Part shown: positions 18,356 to 27,469 of the stretch, piece by piece
How the letters are laid out: every line of letters begins with the position of its first letter
How positions within the stretch are numbered: position 1 is the first letter of the stretch
Assembly: GCF_902859645.1 (NCBI RefSeq)
Contig: NZ_CADIJR010000001.1
Coordinates: 62,001-126,000 of the forward strand
Source of the DNA: Achromobacter insuavis
Lineage (GTDB): Bacteria; Pseudomonadota; Gammaproteobacteria; Burkholderiales; Burkholderiaceae_B
Direction of reading: 5' to 3'
Length of the DNA stretch: 64,000 nt
Notes under the pieces: model-generated
What the model saw: only the letters and a program-made list of their open reading frames with translations
Told to the model about the DNA's origin: nothing
Databases searched by the model: none
Made by a program: the position numbers and the translations under genes

Positions 18356-19983
18356 CGGGCTGGCTCCTGGCGCTTCTTCATGGCGGTGGTGTCGACGCAG
18401 CGGGCGGTGCCGGGCAGCGTCGGCGCCAGCGTCTTCATTTCGCCGCGCTGGATCTTGTTGGTGGTGGTGAGCGGCAGGCTGTCGACGAAGGCGACGTAGC
18501 CGGGCGCCTTGTAGTAGGCCAGCTGTTGCAGGCTCCATTGCACGATGTCGCGGGCCGCATCGTCGCGGGCGGCGGCGTCGGCGGGCGCGGTTTCCGCCAC
18601 CACGCAGGCCAGCACCTCGTCGCCGCGCACCGGGTCGGGCACGGCGGCCACCGCCACCGCCTTGACCAGCGGATGCTGCAGCAGCACGCTTTCGACCTCC
18701 ACCGCCGAGATGTTCTCGCCGCTGCGGCGGATCACGTTCTTCTTGCGGTCGACGAAGCGCAGCGCGCCATCGGCCTCGCGGCGCACGATGTCGCCGGTGT
18801 GGAACCAGCCGTCTTCCCAGGCCTGCGAGGTGGCGTCCGCGTCCTTGAGGTAGCCGGCGAAGAAGCCGTAGCGCGGGTCATCGCCGGCATGGCGCACCAG
18901 CAGCTCGCCCGGCTCGCCGGCGGCGGCCTCGCCGCCGTGGTCGGCGACGATGCGCACCGCCACGTCGTCCTCTTCGCGGCCGAAGCAGCTGCTGCCGATG
19001 TGGCGCGGCTCCTGGTTGGCGATGATGACGGCGCCGGCGCCGGTCTCGGTCATGGCCCAGGCTTCCAGCAGCGGGAAGCCGAAGCGCGCCTCGAACGGTT
19101 CATGCAGCTTGCGGTCGACCCCGGCGCCGAAGCCGAAGCGAATCGCCGGCTGCCGGTCTCGGGCCGAGGGTTCGGCCTTCATCAGGATCGCCGGCATCAC
19201 GCCCAGGTAGTGCAGCACGGTGGCGCCGGAATCGCGCACGCTGTCCCACCAGGTCTTGGGATGGAAGCGGTCCAGCGGGATCAGGCAGCCACCGGTCAGC
19301 ACCATGGCCATGGCGGAATAGGCCATGGCGTTCATGTGCACCAGCGGCAGCGGCGTCAGCATGCGTTCCTCGCCGGGGCGCAATTCGGCCAGGCCGCCGA
19401 TGCGGGCGTACCAGCCGCCCGCGTGCAGGAAATAGCGGTTCGGCAGGATGCAGCCCTTGGGGCGGCCGGTGGTGCCGGACGTGTACAGCAGCGCGCATTC
19501 GGTCAGTTCGTCGGGCGTGCCCGCCAGCGGCGCGGGGAAGGGCGCGGCGGGCGGCGCATCGTCGGGGCCCATCACGCGCAGCGGCCGGCCGGCGCGCTCG
19601 GCGGCGGCCAGCAGGTCGGCGTGGCGCTGCGGCAGGGCGACGGCCAGCGCGATCTCGGAATGGCCCGTCAGGTACTCCAGTTCGGCCGCGCGCAGGTCGG
19701 GGTTGATCGGCACCACCGACACGCCCAGCGCGTTCAGCGCGAACCAGTGCAGGAAAAAGGCCGGCCGGTTTTCCAGCAGCAGGCCGGCGCGATGGCCGTG
19801 GCCGTAGCCGGCGCGGGCGTAGGCCGCCCGCAGCGTCTCGATGGCGGCGGCGGCCTGGGCATAGCCCAGTTCGCCGGCGCCGATGCCGTAGATGTCGGCG
19901 GTTTCCGGCAGGATGCACAGGAAGGGCCGGGCGCCATGCCGGGCCGCGGTGTCCAGGAAAGCCTGGTGGACGGTGGTGCTCAC
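18352..19983 (-). CDS. AMP-forming acyl/aryl-CoA ligase
   Basis: Activates a carboxylic acid with ATP and CoA through an acyl-adenylate. Seen: 543 aa, the usual length; P-loop LLYTSGTTGRPKG, MTETGAG, the GYLKDAD...DGWFHTGD region, DRKKNVIRRSGENISAVEVE and the C-terminal lysine region TTTNKIQRGEMK. It lies between the oxygenase beta subunit gene (9-bp gap) and the thiolase-like gene (overlap), consistent with activating the oxygenated acid for side-chain cleavage. The substrate is not predictable from sequence alone. Confidence 0.9.
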   Translation of the reverse strand: MSTTVHQAFLDTAARHGARPFLCILPETADIYGIGAGELGYAQAAAAIETLRAAYARAGYGHGHRAGLLLENRPAFFLHWFALNALGVSVVPINPDLRAAELEYLTGHSEIALAVALPQRHADLLAAAERAGRPLRVMGPDDAPPAAPFPAPLAGTPDELTECALLYTSGTTGRPKGCILPNRYFLHAGGWYARIGGLAELRPGEERMLTPLPLVHMNAMAYSAMAMVLTGGCLIPLDRFHPKTWWDSVRDSGATVLHYLGVMPAILMKAEPSARDRQPAIRFGFGAGVDRKLHEPFEARFGFPLLEAWAMTETGAGAVIIANQEPRHIGSSCFGREEDDVAVRIVADHGGEAAAGEPGELLVRHAGDDPRYGFFAGYLKDADATSQAWEDGWFHTGDIVRREADGALRFVDRKKNVIRRSGENISAVEVESVLLQHPLVKAVAVAAVPDPVRGDEVLACVVAETAPADAAARDDAARDIVQWSLQQLAYYKAPGYVAFVDSLPLTTTNKIQRGEMKTLAPTLPGTARCVDTTAMKKRQEPAR

Positions 19984-19992
19984 AAGCCGCTC

Positions 19993-20484
19993 CTACATGA
20001 ACAATTGGATGTTGCCGAACGCGGCGTCGCAGTTCACCAGGTCGACGCGCTTGAGGCGGATGCGCAGCGCGCCGTCCTGCTCGACCAGGTGATGCGTGGC
20101 CCAGCCGGCGTACAGCGTCTGCGCGTCCTGCCGCGTCTCGACGTAATGGAAGGCGGTGCGCACCACGTGGCGGCCCTGGTCCGGCGCCGAATCGGGATGG
20201 TCGTGCTCGACCGTGGGCGCCTGCAGCAGGTGGTGGCAGCGGCTTTTGGGTTGCTGCGAGAAGGTGCGCTGGCCGGCCAGGCGCTCGACGCGCACGCGCA
20301 GCAGCAGCTTGTCCTCGTACATGAGCGAGGCATGCAGACGGGCGTCGGTCTGGCCGTGGGCCAGCGGCATCCAGTAGTAGCCATCGTCGGCGTACAGCTC
20401 CAGCCAGTCCTCGAAGCGCAGCTCGTCGAGCAGGCGCGCCTCGGCGTAGACGAAATCGATCAGGTCGCGGTCGCTGAAGCTCAT
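19993..20484 (-). CDS. Ring-hydroxylating dioxygenase, small (beta) subunit
   Basis: Structural beta subunit of a Rieske non-haem iron oxygenase. Seen: 163 aa, NTF2-like fold with the family start DLIDFVYAEARLLDELRFEDWLELYADDGYYWMP, and the RTAFHYVETR strand late in the protein. It overlaps the alpha subunit stop by 4 bp (ATGA), giving the 1:1 coupling expected for an alpha3beta3 enzyme. No cofactor ligands are expected or seen in this subunit. Confidence 0.92.
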   Translation of the reverse strand: MSFSDRDLIDFVYAEARLLDELRFEDWLELYADDGYYWMPLAHGQTDARLHASLMYEDKLLLRVRVERLAGQRTFSQQPKSRCHHLLQAPTVEHDHPDSAPDQGRHVVRTAFHYVETRQDAQTLYAGWATHHLVEQDGALRIRLKRVDLVNCDAAFGNIQLFM

Positions 20485-21794
20485 GCCTGCTCCGTCATGT
20501 AGCGGCCCCATGCGCGGTACTGGTTGCGCATCTGCCATTCGTTGGTGCCGTTGGTGGTGACGTTCTTCTGGCCGAGCTCGGCCGGGTCGTAGAGGCGGCC
20601 GACGTTGACCCAGTCGCGGGCGCGCGATTGCAGGCCATCCTGCGCGCGCTCGTACATCTCCAGGTCGTCGTGGCCGACCACCGAGGTGGGCGCGTTGATC
20701 AGGCGGTTGTACATGAGGGTGCGTTCCAGCAGCAGGTCGGGCGCGCCGACCAGGCGGAAGGTCCACGATTCCACCAGGGTGCGGTCGGCGGCGATCGGCT
20801 TGAACACGCGCAGGGTCTGGATCGGGCCCTTGACCATGATGTTGGGGAAGTACACGGTGTTGTGGCGCACGTCGCCCAGGATCTGGTGGGCGCGCTCCTC
20901 GCCGTAGGCGGCGACCATCGACTCCCAGTAACCCGGAATGCCCGAATAGGCGGCGTGGATCGAATCGGACACGCCGGTGTGGCCGTGGCCGTTTTCCCAG
21001 ACGCGGATGCCCATGTTCTCGAAGAACTCGTAGGGCGAGATGAAGGGCGCGAACAGTTCCACCGCCATCGGCTTTGGGGTGCCGGCCGGGGCCTGCTCCC
21101 AGACCTTGACGGCGGTGCCGGCCGACGATTCGTGCGCCACCATCGGGTGGCAGGTGTCGGTCTGGTTGTCGACCAGCATCTTCCAGTTGCAGCGGTGCAT
21201 GTAGCGCAGCACGCCGCCGGCCACTTCCAGCCGGCCCTCGGGCGAGCGGTCGACCATGTTGTCCAGCGTCGACAGCGCGTCGCCGAAGAAGTCCTCGAAC
21301 GACTGGCCGTTCGGGTTCAGGCGGCAGAACACGAAGCCGCGATGGTTGCGCACGTCTTTGACCGCCGCCATGCCCTGGCTGGCCTCGCACTGCTCCAGGC
21401 CGGTGTTCTCGTAGCCCTTCTTCAGCGGGATCGACAGCAGGCTGCCGTCGGTCTTGAAGGTCCAGGCATGGTACGGGCAGCGGAAGAACTTGCCGGTGTT
21501 GCCGCAGGCGTCGCCCGCCACCATGGTGCCCTTGTGCGGACAGCGGTTGTGCAGCACGCGCACCGAGCGGTCGCTGTGCCGCACCATCACCACCGGCTGG
21601 TTGCCGACGGTGGTGGTGATGTAGTCGCCGGGATTGGGCACCTGGCTGTCGTGGCCGACAAAGACCCAGGTGTTGGCGTACAGCCGTTCCATCTCCAGGT
21701 CGAACAGTTCCGGGTCGATGAACAGGTCCTTGTGCACCTCGGTCTCGCGCAGCAGGGCGCGGATGGCGTCGGGGTTGTCGCGGTATTTGGCCAT
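20481..21794 (-). CDS. Rieske ring-hydroxylating dioxygenase, large (alpha) subunit
   Basis: Catalytic subunit, with a Rieske [2Fe-2S] centre and a mononuclear iron, that adds oxygen to an aromatic acid. Seen: 437 aa; Rieske ligands C85, H87, C106, H109 (RCPHKGT and CPYHAW), and the mononuclear motif D213-x2-H216-x4-H221 within QTDTCHPMVAH. A GAGGAG ribosome site precedes the ATG. Together with the beta subunit and the reductase it forms a complete two-component system. In iad-type loci an analogous oxygenase attacks indole-3-acetate; benzoate- or anthranilate-like substrates are also possible. Confidence 0.93.
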   Translation of the reverse strand: MAKYRDNPDAIRALLRETEVHKDLFIDPELFDLEMERLYANTWVFVGHDSQVPNPGDYITTTVGNQPVVMVRHSDRSVRVLHNRCPHKGTMVAGDACGNTGKFFRCPYHAWTFKTDGSLLSIPLKKGYENTGLEQCEASQGMAAVKDVRNHRGFVFCRLNPNGQSFEDFFGDALSTLDNMVDRSPEGRLEVAGGVLRYMHRCNWKMLVDNQTDTCHPMVAHESSAGTAVKVWEQAPAGTPKPMAVELFAPFISPYEFFENMGIRVWENGHGHTGVSDSIHAAYSGIPGYWESMVAAYGEERAHQILGDVRHNTVYFPNIMVKGPIQTLRVFKPIAADRTLVESWTFRLVGAPDLLLERTLMYNRLINAPTSVVGHDDLEMYERAQDGLQSRARDWVNVGRLYDPAELGQKNVTTNGTNEWQMRNQYRAWGRYMTEQA

Positions 21795-21821
21795 GGTGGT
21801 CTCCTCTTGTCGCGCCCGGCC

Positions 21822-22799
21822 CTACAGGTCCAGCACCAGGCGCGCCGACTTGGCGCGCGAGATGCAGATCTGGATGATCTTGCCGCTGGCCTTCTCGGTA
21901 TCCGACAGGTAGTAGTCGCGGTGGTCCGGCTCGCCCTCCAGCACAGTGGCCTGGCACACGCCGCATTCGCCGCGCTTGCAGTCGTACATCGGGTCGCAGC
22001 CTTCTTCTTCCATGATGTCGACGATGGTCTTGTCGGCGGGGATGGTCAGCACCCGGCCGGACTGGCGCAGTTCGACCTCGAAGGGTTGGTCGCCCGCCTG
22101 CGGCGCGGCGCTGGCGAACAGCTCGAAATGGATGTGGGCGTCGGGCCAGTGGCGCGCGCGCGCTTCCTGGATGACGGCGTCGATCAGGCCCTTGGGGCCG
22201 CAGACGTAGAGGTGCTGGCGCGGATGGGCGGCGTCCAGCAGCGCCTTCAGGTCGAAGCGGCAGGTCGCGTCGTCGTCGGCGTGCGGCACCAGCGCGTCGC
22301 CGGCCAGCGCCTGCAGTTCCGGCAGGAACGCCAGCTGGTCGCGGCTGCGGCCGCTGTAGTGCAGTTCGAAGGCGCGGCCGGCGGACTTGAGCGCCGCGGC
22401 CATCGACGCCACCGGCGTGATGCCGATGCCGCCGGCGATCAGCACCACCGGCTCGTCGCCGGCCGGGGCCTCGTGCAGCGGGAAATCGTTCTTCGGGCCT
22501 TCGACGCTGAGCGTGTCGCCCACCGCCAGCCCGTGCATGTGGCGCGATCCGCCCTGGCTGGCTTCCTCCAGCCGCACGCCCAGGCGATATTCGACGGGTT
22601 CGGCGAAACGGCCGGCCTCCGGCGCCAGTTGCACCAGCGAGTAGCAGCGCGGTTCGCGCAGGCCCGGCACGCTGACCTTCAGGTGGGCGCCGGGGCCGAA
22701 GGCGGGCAGGGCGCCGCCGTCTTCGCGCGCCAGGCGCAGCGAGCGGATCAGCGGCGATTCCTGCCGGACTTCACGGACGATGAGTTTCAGGGTTTGCAC
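21822..22799 (-). CDS. Oxygenase reductase: flavin/NAD domains with C-terminal [2Fe-2S] ferredoxin
   Basis: Moves electrons from NAD(P)H to the Rieske oxygenase. Seen: 325 aa in the order of phthalate dioxygenase reductase: flavin-binding (PRCYSLVQL), NAD-binding (LIAGGIGITPVASM, LYVCGPKGLID) and a C-terminal plant-type ferredoxin with C-x4-C-x2-C (CKRGECGVC) and a last Cys in IQICIS. I use GTG 22799 as start because the conserved domain begins there and the preceding gene stops at 22822; no good ATG is available nearby. Confidence 0.9.
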   Translation of the reverse strand: MQTLKLIVREVRQESPLIRSLRLAREDGGALPAFGPGAHLKVSVPGLREPRCYSLVQLAPEAGRFAEPVEYRLGVRLEEASQGGSRHMHGLAVGDTLSVEGPKNDFPLHEAPAGDEPVVLIAGGIGITPVASMAAALKSAGRAFELHYSGRSRDQLAFLPELQALAGDALVPHADDDATCRFDLKALLDAAHPRQHLYVCGPKGLIDAVIQEARARHWPDAHIHFELFASAAPQAGDQPFEVELRQSGRVLTIPADKTIVDIMEEEGCDPMYDCKRGECGVCQATVLEGEPDHRDYYLSDTEKASGKIIQICISRAKSARLVLDL

Positions 22800-22821
22800 G
22801 GCGTTCGTCTCTATCTCGATG

Positions 22822-24366
22822 TCAGGCGGCCAGTTTTTCGGCCAGTTGGCGTTCCATGGGGCCGCATTTCTCGTCGGCCAGCGCGGCCTGGCGCAGGGCG
22901 CGCAGCGAGGCGGCCGCATCGGGCCGGCCCGCCAGCTGGGCGGCGGCCGCGATCAGCTGGCGGTACTTGCCGCCGCCGCGCACGTGGGTGTCGCTGTAGC
23001 CTTTGACCAGGCGGCGGCAGTTGACGGTCTCGACCGCCAGGTCGTAGTCGCGCGGCGCCAGGCTGGCGATCAGGTCGAGCCATTGGGTCAGCCCCGCGGA
23101 TTCGATTTGGTGGCGCAGCGTGCGGCGGCGGAAGCGCCGCATGCCGGCTAGCGTGTACAGCATCAGGAAGCCGCCCAGCGTGCCGCTCTGCATGCGGCGG
23201 CCCTTGCCCAGGCGGCGTTCGACGAAACCGCCGAAGGCTTTCGACCGTTCGAGCCAGCGGCCCAGCCCGGCCGGCAGCGTGCCGCAGATTTCCTCCAGCC
23301 GCGGATGCATGAATTCGGTGGTGTAGACCAGTTGGTCCGGCTTGGCGCCCACTTCGGCGCGCACCCGCTCGAAGCGGCTGCCGCGCGTCTTCAGGTCGGC
23401 CACGCGGATCACGTCGTCATAGGCCATGGCGGTGGCCAGGTAGCGCGCGGCGGCACAGGTCAGCGCCCATTGCCGGGCGTCGCCGCCGTGGCGCGCGTCG
23501 AGTTCGCGGATCGCGGCCATGCGGGCCAGGTAGTCCTCGGCATAGGCCAGGTCCTGGAACTCGATCTGGCGGCGCACGCCGGCCGTCAGCATCGGCTGCG
23601 CACAGGCGGGGAAATCGCGCTGGATGCGGTCCAGCAAGGCCTGCGCCTTCGGGCTGGCGGCGCGCTCGGGCACGGCGGGCACCGGCCGCGTCAGGTCGAT
23701 CGCGGCCGGCTGCGCGGGCGCCTGGTCGGCGGCCTCGAAGCCGAGCGCGAAGGCGCGCAGGCTGGCGTCCACGCCGACGCCGGCGCGGCGCACGGTGGCC
23801 TCGAAGTCGTCGCGCGAGAACGGCAGCGCGCCGCTGCCGGCCACGGCGCCGAACAGGCTGGCGCTGATGACGCTGCCGGCGCGGTCGGCCAGGTCCTGCA
23901 GGTCGAAGCAGAGGAAACGGCGGGCCGCGGCACGGCCGGCCTCCAGCACCTTGTTGGGATCGGCGATGCCGTTGCCGGGCGCCGATTTCTCGCTGACCGC
24001 GTAGCTGCGATGCGATGAGGTGATCAGCATGCTGCGGTCGGGCGTGACCAGCCCGCGCTGGATGGCGCGGCCGCCTTCCATCAGCTCGGCCGCCACCACC
24101 AGGTCGACGTCGCCCGGCGTGGGCATCAGCGCCAGCGCGGGCGGACGGCCGGCGCGGGTCACGTCGGACTCGGGCAGCAGTTCCAGGTAATAGATGGTGG
24201 CGCCGGTGCGTTGCGCCACGCCCGGCACCGAGGTGGTCTGGGCCCACCAGCCGGCGTGCTCGGCCATGTCGACGATCCAGTCGGCCAGCACGCCGCCGCC
24301 CTGGCCGCCCATGGCCAGGATGGCGATCTTGATGGGAGTGCCTTGCTGCAATGCCACCGGGTTCAT
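22822..24366 (-). CDS. iorB: Indolepyruvate:ferredoxin oxidoreductase, beta-type subunit
   Basis: Gamma/beta-type subunit of an aryl-pyruvate:ferredoxin oxidoreductase, which converts a 2-oxo acid plus CoA to acyl-CoA and CO2. Seen: 514 aa; residues 1-200 form the IorB core (AILAMGGQGGGVLADWI, TSVPGVAQRTGATIYYLE). The remaining ~300 residues are an extension (KAQALLDRIQRDFPACAQPM, GVRRQIEFQDLAYAEDYL, NCRRLVKGYSDTH) seen in bacterial long-form subunits and absent from the ~200-residue archaeal prototype. It follows iorA after an 11-bp gap. The natural substrate could be indolepyruvate, phenylpyruvate or another aryl 2-oxo acid. Confidence 0.88.
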   Translation of the reverse strand: MNPVALQQGTPIKIAILAMGGQGGGVLADWIVDMAEHAGWWAQTTSVPGVAQRTGATIYYLELLPESDVTRAGRPPALALMPTPGDVDLVVAAELMEGGRAIQRGLVTPDRSMLITSSHRSYAVSEKSAPGNGIADPNKVLEAGRAAARRFLCFDLQDLADRAGSVISASLFGAVAGSGALPFSRDDFEATVRRAGVGVDASLRAFALGFEAADQAPAQPAAIDLTRPVPAVPERAASPKAQALLDRIQRDFPACAQPMLTAGVRRQIEFQDLAYAEDYLARMAAIRELDARHGGDARQWALTCAAARYLATAMAYDDVIRVADLKTRGSRFERVRAEVGAKPDQLVYTTEFMHPRLEEICGTLPAGLGRWLERSKAFGGFVERRLGKGRRMQSGTLGGFLMLYTLAGMRRFRRRTLRHQIESAGLTQWLDLIASLAPRDYDLAVETVNCRRLVKGYSDTHVRGGGKYRQLIAAAAQLAGRPDAAASLRALRQAALADEKCGPMERQLAEKLAA

Positions 24367-24377
24367 GGGGCGGGTCC

Positions 24378-26603
24378 TCACAGGGCGAATTTGGCCAGGC
24401 GCGCTTCGCGGCGGCGCTGCAGGTAGCCGATCACGCCCTGGCGCAGGCGCGCCAGGAAACGGTCGCGGCCGCTGGGATTGTGGACGATGTCGGCGCGGTA
24501 GAAGGACGGGCACAGCACGGCGGCGTGCGCCACTTCGCCGCAGTTGCCGCAGCCGACGCAGCTGCTCTCGACGTGGGCGACCGGATCTTCCTTGAGGGGA
24601 TCGCCGCTGTCCTTGACCGTCAGGGACGGGCAGCCGGACAGCCGGATACAGGCGTGGTCGCCGGTGCAGACGTCGGGGTCGACGCCGAAGCGTTCCTTGA
24701 CCACGCGCTTGCCCGCCTTGACCGCCTGGTTGAACAGCGGCTTGATGCGGCGCTGCTTGTTCAGCATGCATTCCGACTGGGCGATGATGACCTTGGGGCC
24801 CTTGATGTCGGTGGTCAGCGCTTCTTCGATGGTGGCGCGCACCTTGGCCACGTCGTAGGTGCGGTCCAGCGTGCGCACCCACTTCACGCCCACGCCGCGC
24901 ACGGCCTGGTCGATGGGGTTGTTAGTGGAGCGGTCCGGATTCTCGGCGCGCGAGGACAGGATGTCCTGCCCGCCGGTGGCCGAGGCGTAGAAGTTGTCGA
25001 CGATGACGATGACGCCGTCGTATTTGTTGAACACCGCGTTGCCGATGCCCGAGGCCAGGCCGTTGTGCCAGAAGCCGCCGTCGCCCATGATCGAGATGGG
25101 CCGCTTGGCCGCCGGCACGTTGAAGGCCGCGGCGCTGGACGCGCCCAGGCCGTAGCCCATGGTGGTCGCGCCCAGGTTGAACGGCGGCAGGATCGAGAAC
25201 AGGTGGCAGCCGATGTCGCAGGAGATATGGTGCTGGCCCAGCTTTTCCTGCGCCAGCGTCAGGGCCGAGAAGATCGGCCGCTCCGGACAGCCGGTACAGA
25301 AGCCGGCCGGGCGGGGCGGCACCACGGCGGCCAGTTCCGCGACGTGCTTGTGGAAGGTGATGGGCTGCTCGGCCGGACGCGGCGCGGGCTTGGGCCGCGT
25401 GATCTCGGTGACCTGCAGCGCGGGCTCGGCGGCGCCGGCGTCGGCGGCCACGGCCGGATGGGTCTGCAGCGATTCGGGGCGTTCGCGTTTGAGGAATTCA
25501 CGCAGGCCGTCGCGCATCACCTGGGTGGTGTATTCGCCGGCCATCGGCAACACGTCCTTGCCGGACAGTTTCGTATCGACGCCGGCCTTGCGCAGCACCG
25601 CGTGCAGGGCCTGTTCCAGGTAGTCGGGCTGGCCTTCCTCCAGCAGCAGCACGGCGCGCTTGCCGCGGCAGAAGTCGATGACCTCGTCCTCGATGACGGG
25701 GTAGGCCACGTTCATCACGTACAGCGGGATGCGGCTGTTGCCGAAGTTGTCGGCCAGGCCCAGCAATTGCAGCGAACGGATCACGCCGTTGTACAGGCCG
25801 CCCTGCAGGATCAGGCCGATGTCGTCCTGGTCGCCGTCGAAGTGTTCGTTGAGCTTGTGTTCCTTGATATAGCGGATGGCGGCGGGCCAGCGCTCCTTGA
25901 TCTTTTCCTGCTCGTGCAGGAACGAGGCCGGCGGCAGCACGATGCGGCTGGTGTCGCGCGCCGGGCTTTCCAGCGCCTGGGCCAGCGAGAACGCCGGCCG
26001 CTGGTTGTCCTTGGCGATGAAGCGGCCGTGCACGTGGCAGCCGCGGATGCGCAATTGCAGCATCACCGGCGTCTTGCTGGCCTCCGACAGCGCGAAGCCG
26101 TCTTCCACCGCCTTGACCATGCTTTCCAGGTTGGGGCGCGGATCGAGCAGCCAGATCTGCGATTTCATGGCGAACGCGTGCGAGCGTTCCTGCATGATGG
26201 ACGAGCCTTCGCCGTAGTCCTCGCCGACGATGATGAGCGAACCGCCGGTGACGCCGCCCGAGGCCAGGTTGGCCAGCGCATCGGAGGCGACGTTGGTGCC
26301 GACGGTGGATTTCCAGGTGACCGCGCCGCGGATCGGGTACATGACCGAGGCGGCCAGCGTGGCGGCGGCGGTGGCTTCCGAGGCGCTGGCCTCGAAGTGC
26401 ACGCCGAGTTCCTGCAGGATGTCGTTGGCGTCGGCCAGCACGTCCATCAGGTGCGAGATGGGCGAGCCCTGGTAGCCCGCGACATAGCCCACGCCGGACT
26501 GCAGCAGCGCCTTGGTGACCGCGAGAATCCCCTCGCCGCGGAACTCCTCGCCCGCGCCGATGCGCAACTGCTGGACTTCTTTCTTGAAAGACCTTTCAGC
26601 CAT
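24378..26603 (-). CDS. iorA: Indolepyruvate:ferredoxin oxidoreductase, alpha subunit
   Basis: Large thiamine-diphosphate subunit of the aryl-pyruvate oxidoreductase. Seen: 741 aa from ATG 26603 with GGAGG upstream; pyrimidine-type domain (GYQGSPISHLMDVL), thiamine-binding PISIMGDGGFWHNGLASGIGN, and a C-terminal ferredoxin-like region with two cysteine sets (VCTGDHACIRLSGC and SCVGCGNC) for [4Fe-4S] clusters. It is the first gene of the 14-gene operon, with a good sigma-70 promoter about 90 bp upstream that is flanked by two palindromes. Its role next to an aerobic oxygenase is not obvious: it may process a pyruvate intermediate or recycle ferredoxin. Confidence 0.92.
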   Translation of the reverse strand: MAERSFKKEVQQLRIGAGEEFRGEGILAVTKALLQSGVGYVAGYQGSPISHLMDVLADANDILQELGVHFEASASEATAAATLAASVMYPIRGAVTWKSTVGTNVASDALANLASGGVTGGSLIIVGEDYGEGSSIMQERSHAFAMKSQIWLLDPRPNLESMVKAVEDGFALSEASKTPVMLQLRIRGCHVHGRFIAKDNQRPAFSLAQALESPARDTSRIVLPPASFLHEQEKIKERWPAAIRYIKEHKLNEHFDGDQDDIGLILQGGLYNGVIRSLQLLGLADNFGNSRIPLYVMNVAYPVIEDEVIDFCRGKRAVLLLEEGQPDYLEQALHAVLRKAGVDTKLSGKDVLPMAGEYTTQVMRDGLREFLKRERPESLQTHPAVAADAGAAEPALQVTEITRPKPAPRPAEQPITFHKHVAELAAVVPPRPAGFCTGCPERPIFSALTLAQEKLGQHHISCDIGCHLFSILPPFNLGATTMGYGLGASSAAAFNVPAAKRPISIMGDGGFWHNGLASGIGNAVFNKYDGVIVIVDNFYASATGGQDILSSRAENPDRSTNNPIDQAVRGVGVKWVRTLDRTYDVAKVRATIEEALTTDIKGPKVIIAQSECMLNKQRRIKPLFNQAVKAGKRVVKERFGVDPDVCTGDHACIRLSGCPSLTVKDSGDPLKEDPVAHVESSCVGCGNCGEVAHAAVLCPSFYRADIVHNPSGRDRFLARLRQGVIGYLQRRREARLAKFAL

Positions 26604-26672
26604 CTCGAACTCCTCCACGCGGACCGGCATCCGGGTCCCGAAGCCATGCTGCTGCGCAGCACGCCCATGTCA

Positions 26673-26682
26673 CGAAATTTCG
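26673..26682. promoter_or_regulatory. Palindrome CGAAATTTCG, candidate MarR operator 1
   Basis: Perfect 10-bp palindrome located just downstream of the predicted -10 box of the iorA operon promoter, a position that would block transcription. Shares the GAAATTTC centre with the palindrome at 26731-26742; centre-to-centre distance is 59 bp. Confidence 0.5.
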
Positions 26683-26693
26683 CTCTGAAAAAT

Positions 26694-26722
26694 ACTTTAG
26701 GAGTCAACGTTTTAGCTGTCAA
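26694..26722 (-). promoter_or_regulatory. Sigma-70 promoter of the iorA operon
   Basis: On the minus strand TTGACA (26717-26722), a 17-bp spacer, then TAAAGT (26694-26699). The -35 box is a perfect consensus and the -10 box matches 4 of 6. It is oriented towards iorA and bracketed by the two GAAATTTC palindromes. Confidence 0.65.
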
Positions 26723-26730
26723 CAAAAAAG

Positions 26731-26742
26731 ATGAAATTTCAT
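26731..26742. promoter_or_regulatory. Palindrome ATGAAATTTCAT, candidate MarR operator 2
   Basis: Perfect 12-bp palindrome 9 bp upstream of the -35 box of the iorA promoter. MarR dimers usually bind short AT-rich palindromes in the gap to a divergent target operon, which is the arrangement here. Confidence 0.55.
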
Positions 26743-26849
26743 GGAATCAAAAAAATATCACGCGAAAACAAGGGTGTATATACTGGTTGTCCTCTAGCCT
26801 GAAGGCGCTGAAAAGGCGCTTTCATGGTGCAAAAACGGGTCGCGATTCG

Positions 26850-26859
26850 GGGTATACCC
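26850..26859. promoter_or_regulatory. Palindrome GGGTATACCC upstream of marR
   Basis: Perfect 10-bp palindrome 116 bp before the marR start. The TATACC inside it could serve as a -10 element for marR, but no good -35 is spaced correctly, so its role is open. Confidence 0.3.
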
Positions 26860-26974
26860 TGTGCTGCGCAACAGCATTGCGCCGCGTCATGGCGCGCGTT
26901 TGCGCCGCCGTGGTGCAATGCGCCTGCCGGCCTCGGGTCGTCTATTCACTATTGATGCGTGGGAGCGGAACAAC

Positions 26975-27469
26975 ATGCGGTCGGACAAGCAGGGCAACGG
27001 GACCCAGGCCAGTGGCGCGCGGTTCGTCGACGACTACCTGGCCTACCTGCTGGCGCAGGCCAGCCAGCGCATCTCGGCGGAGTTCCACCAGCAGGTGAAG
27101 GCCGCCGGCCTGTCGGTCACCGAATGGCGGGTGCTGGCCAGCCTGGAGGGCAGCGCCGGCGAGACCATCGGCGACCTGGCGGTGCTGGCGATCACCAAGC
27201 AGCCGACGCTCAGCAAGGTGGTGCAGCGCATGGAGACCGAGGGGCTGGTGGCGCGCAGCGGCGTGCGCGCCGACCGCCGCCAGACGCGCGTGGTCATCAC
27301 CACCAAGGGCCGCCACCTGATCGGCGCGCTGTGCGAGCAGGCCATGCAGCACCAGAAGGCGGTGCTGGCGCCGTTCGGCGAGGACCAAGCGGCGCTGCTG
27401 ATCGACATGCTGCGGCGCCTGATGGCCGAGCACGTGCCGCTCGACCTGCCGCTGGACGCCGACGAATAG
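26975..27469 (+). CDS. MarR-family transcriptional regulator
   Basis: Winged-helix dimeric repressor, usually released by a phenolic or aromatic ligand. Seen: 164 aa from ATG 26975 (GGGAG upstream); LSVTEWRVLASLEG, TIGDLAVLAITKQPTLSKVVQRMETEGLVAR recognition helix, and the wing DRRQTRVVITTKGRHL. An upstream in-frame ATG would add 38 residues without family similarity. It is divergent from the 14-gene catabolic operon, the same geometry as iadR next to the iad auxin genes of Variovorax (known). It is the natural candidate to repress that operon and perhaps the peptide-type transporter that follows. Confidence 0.92.
   Translation: MRSDKQGNGTQASGARFVDDYLAYLLAQASQRISAEFHQQVKAAGLSVTEWRVLASLEGSAGETIGDLAVLAITKQPTLSKVVQRMETEGLVARSGVRADRRQTRVVITTKGRHLIGALCEQAMQHQKAVLAPFGEDQAALLIDMLRRLMAEHVPLDLPLDADE

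Larger units (their letters stand above)
26604..26974. other. AT-rich divergent regulatory region (iorA operon / marR)
   Basis: 371 bp without a gene. Positions 26670-26770 are strikingly AT-rich for this genome and hold a minus-strand promoter and two GAAATTTC-centred palindromes; a third palindrome, GGGTATACCC, lies at 26850-26859, closer to marR. Confidence 0.7.

Noticed and set aside
18526-20502. 658-codon open frame on the plus strand
   Set aside because: Antisense to the CoA ligase and dioxygenase beta genes; no recognisable motif and shadow-like composition.
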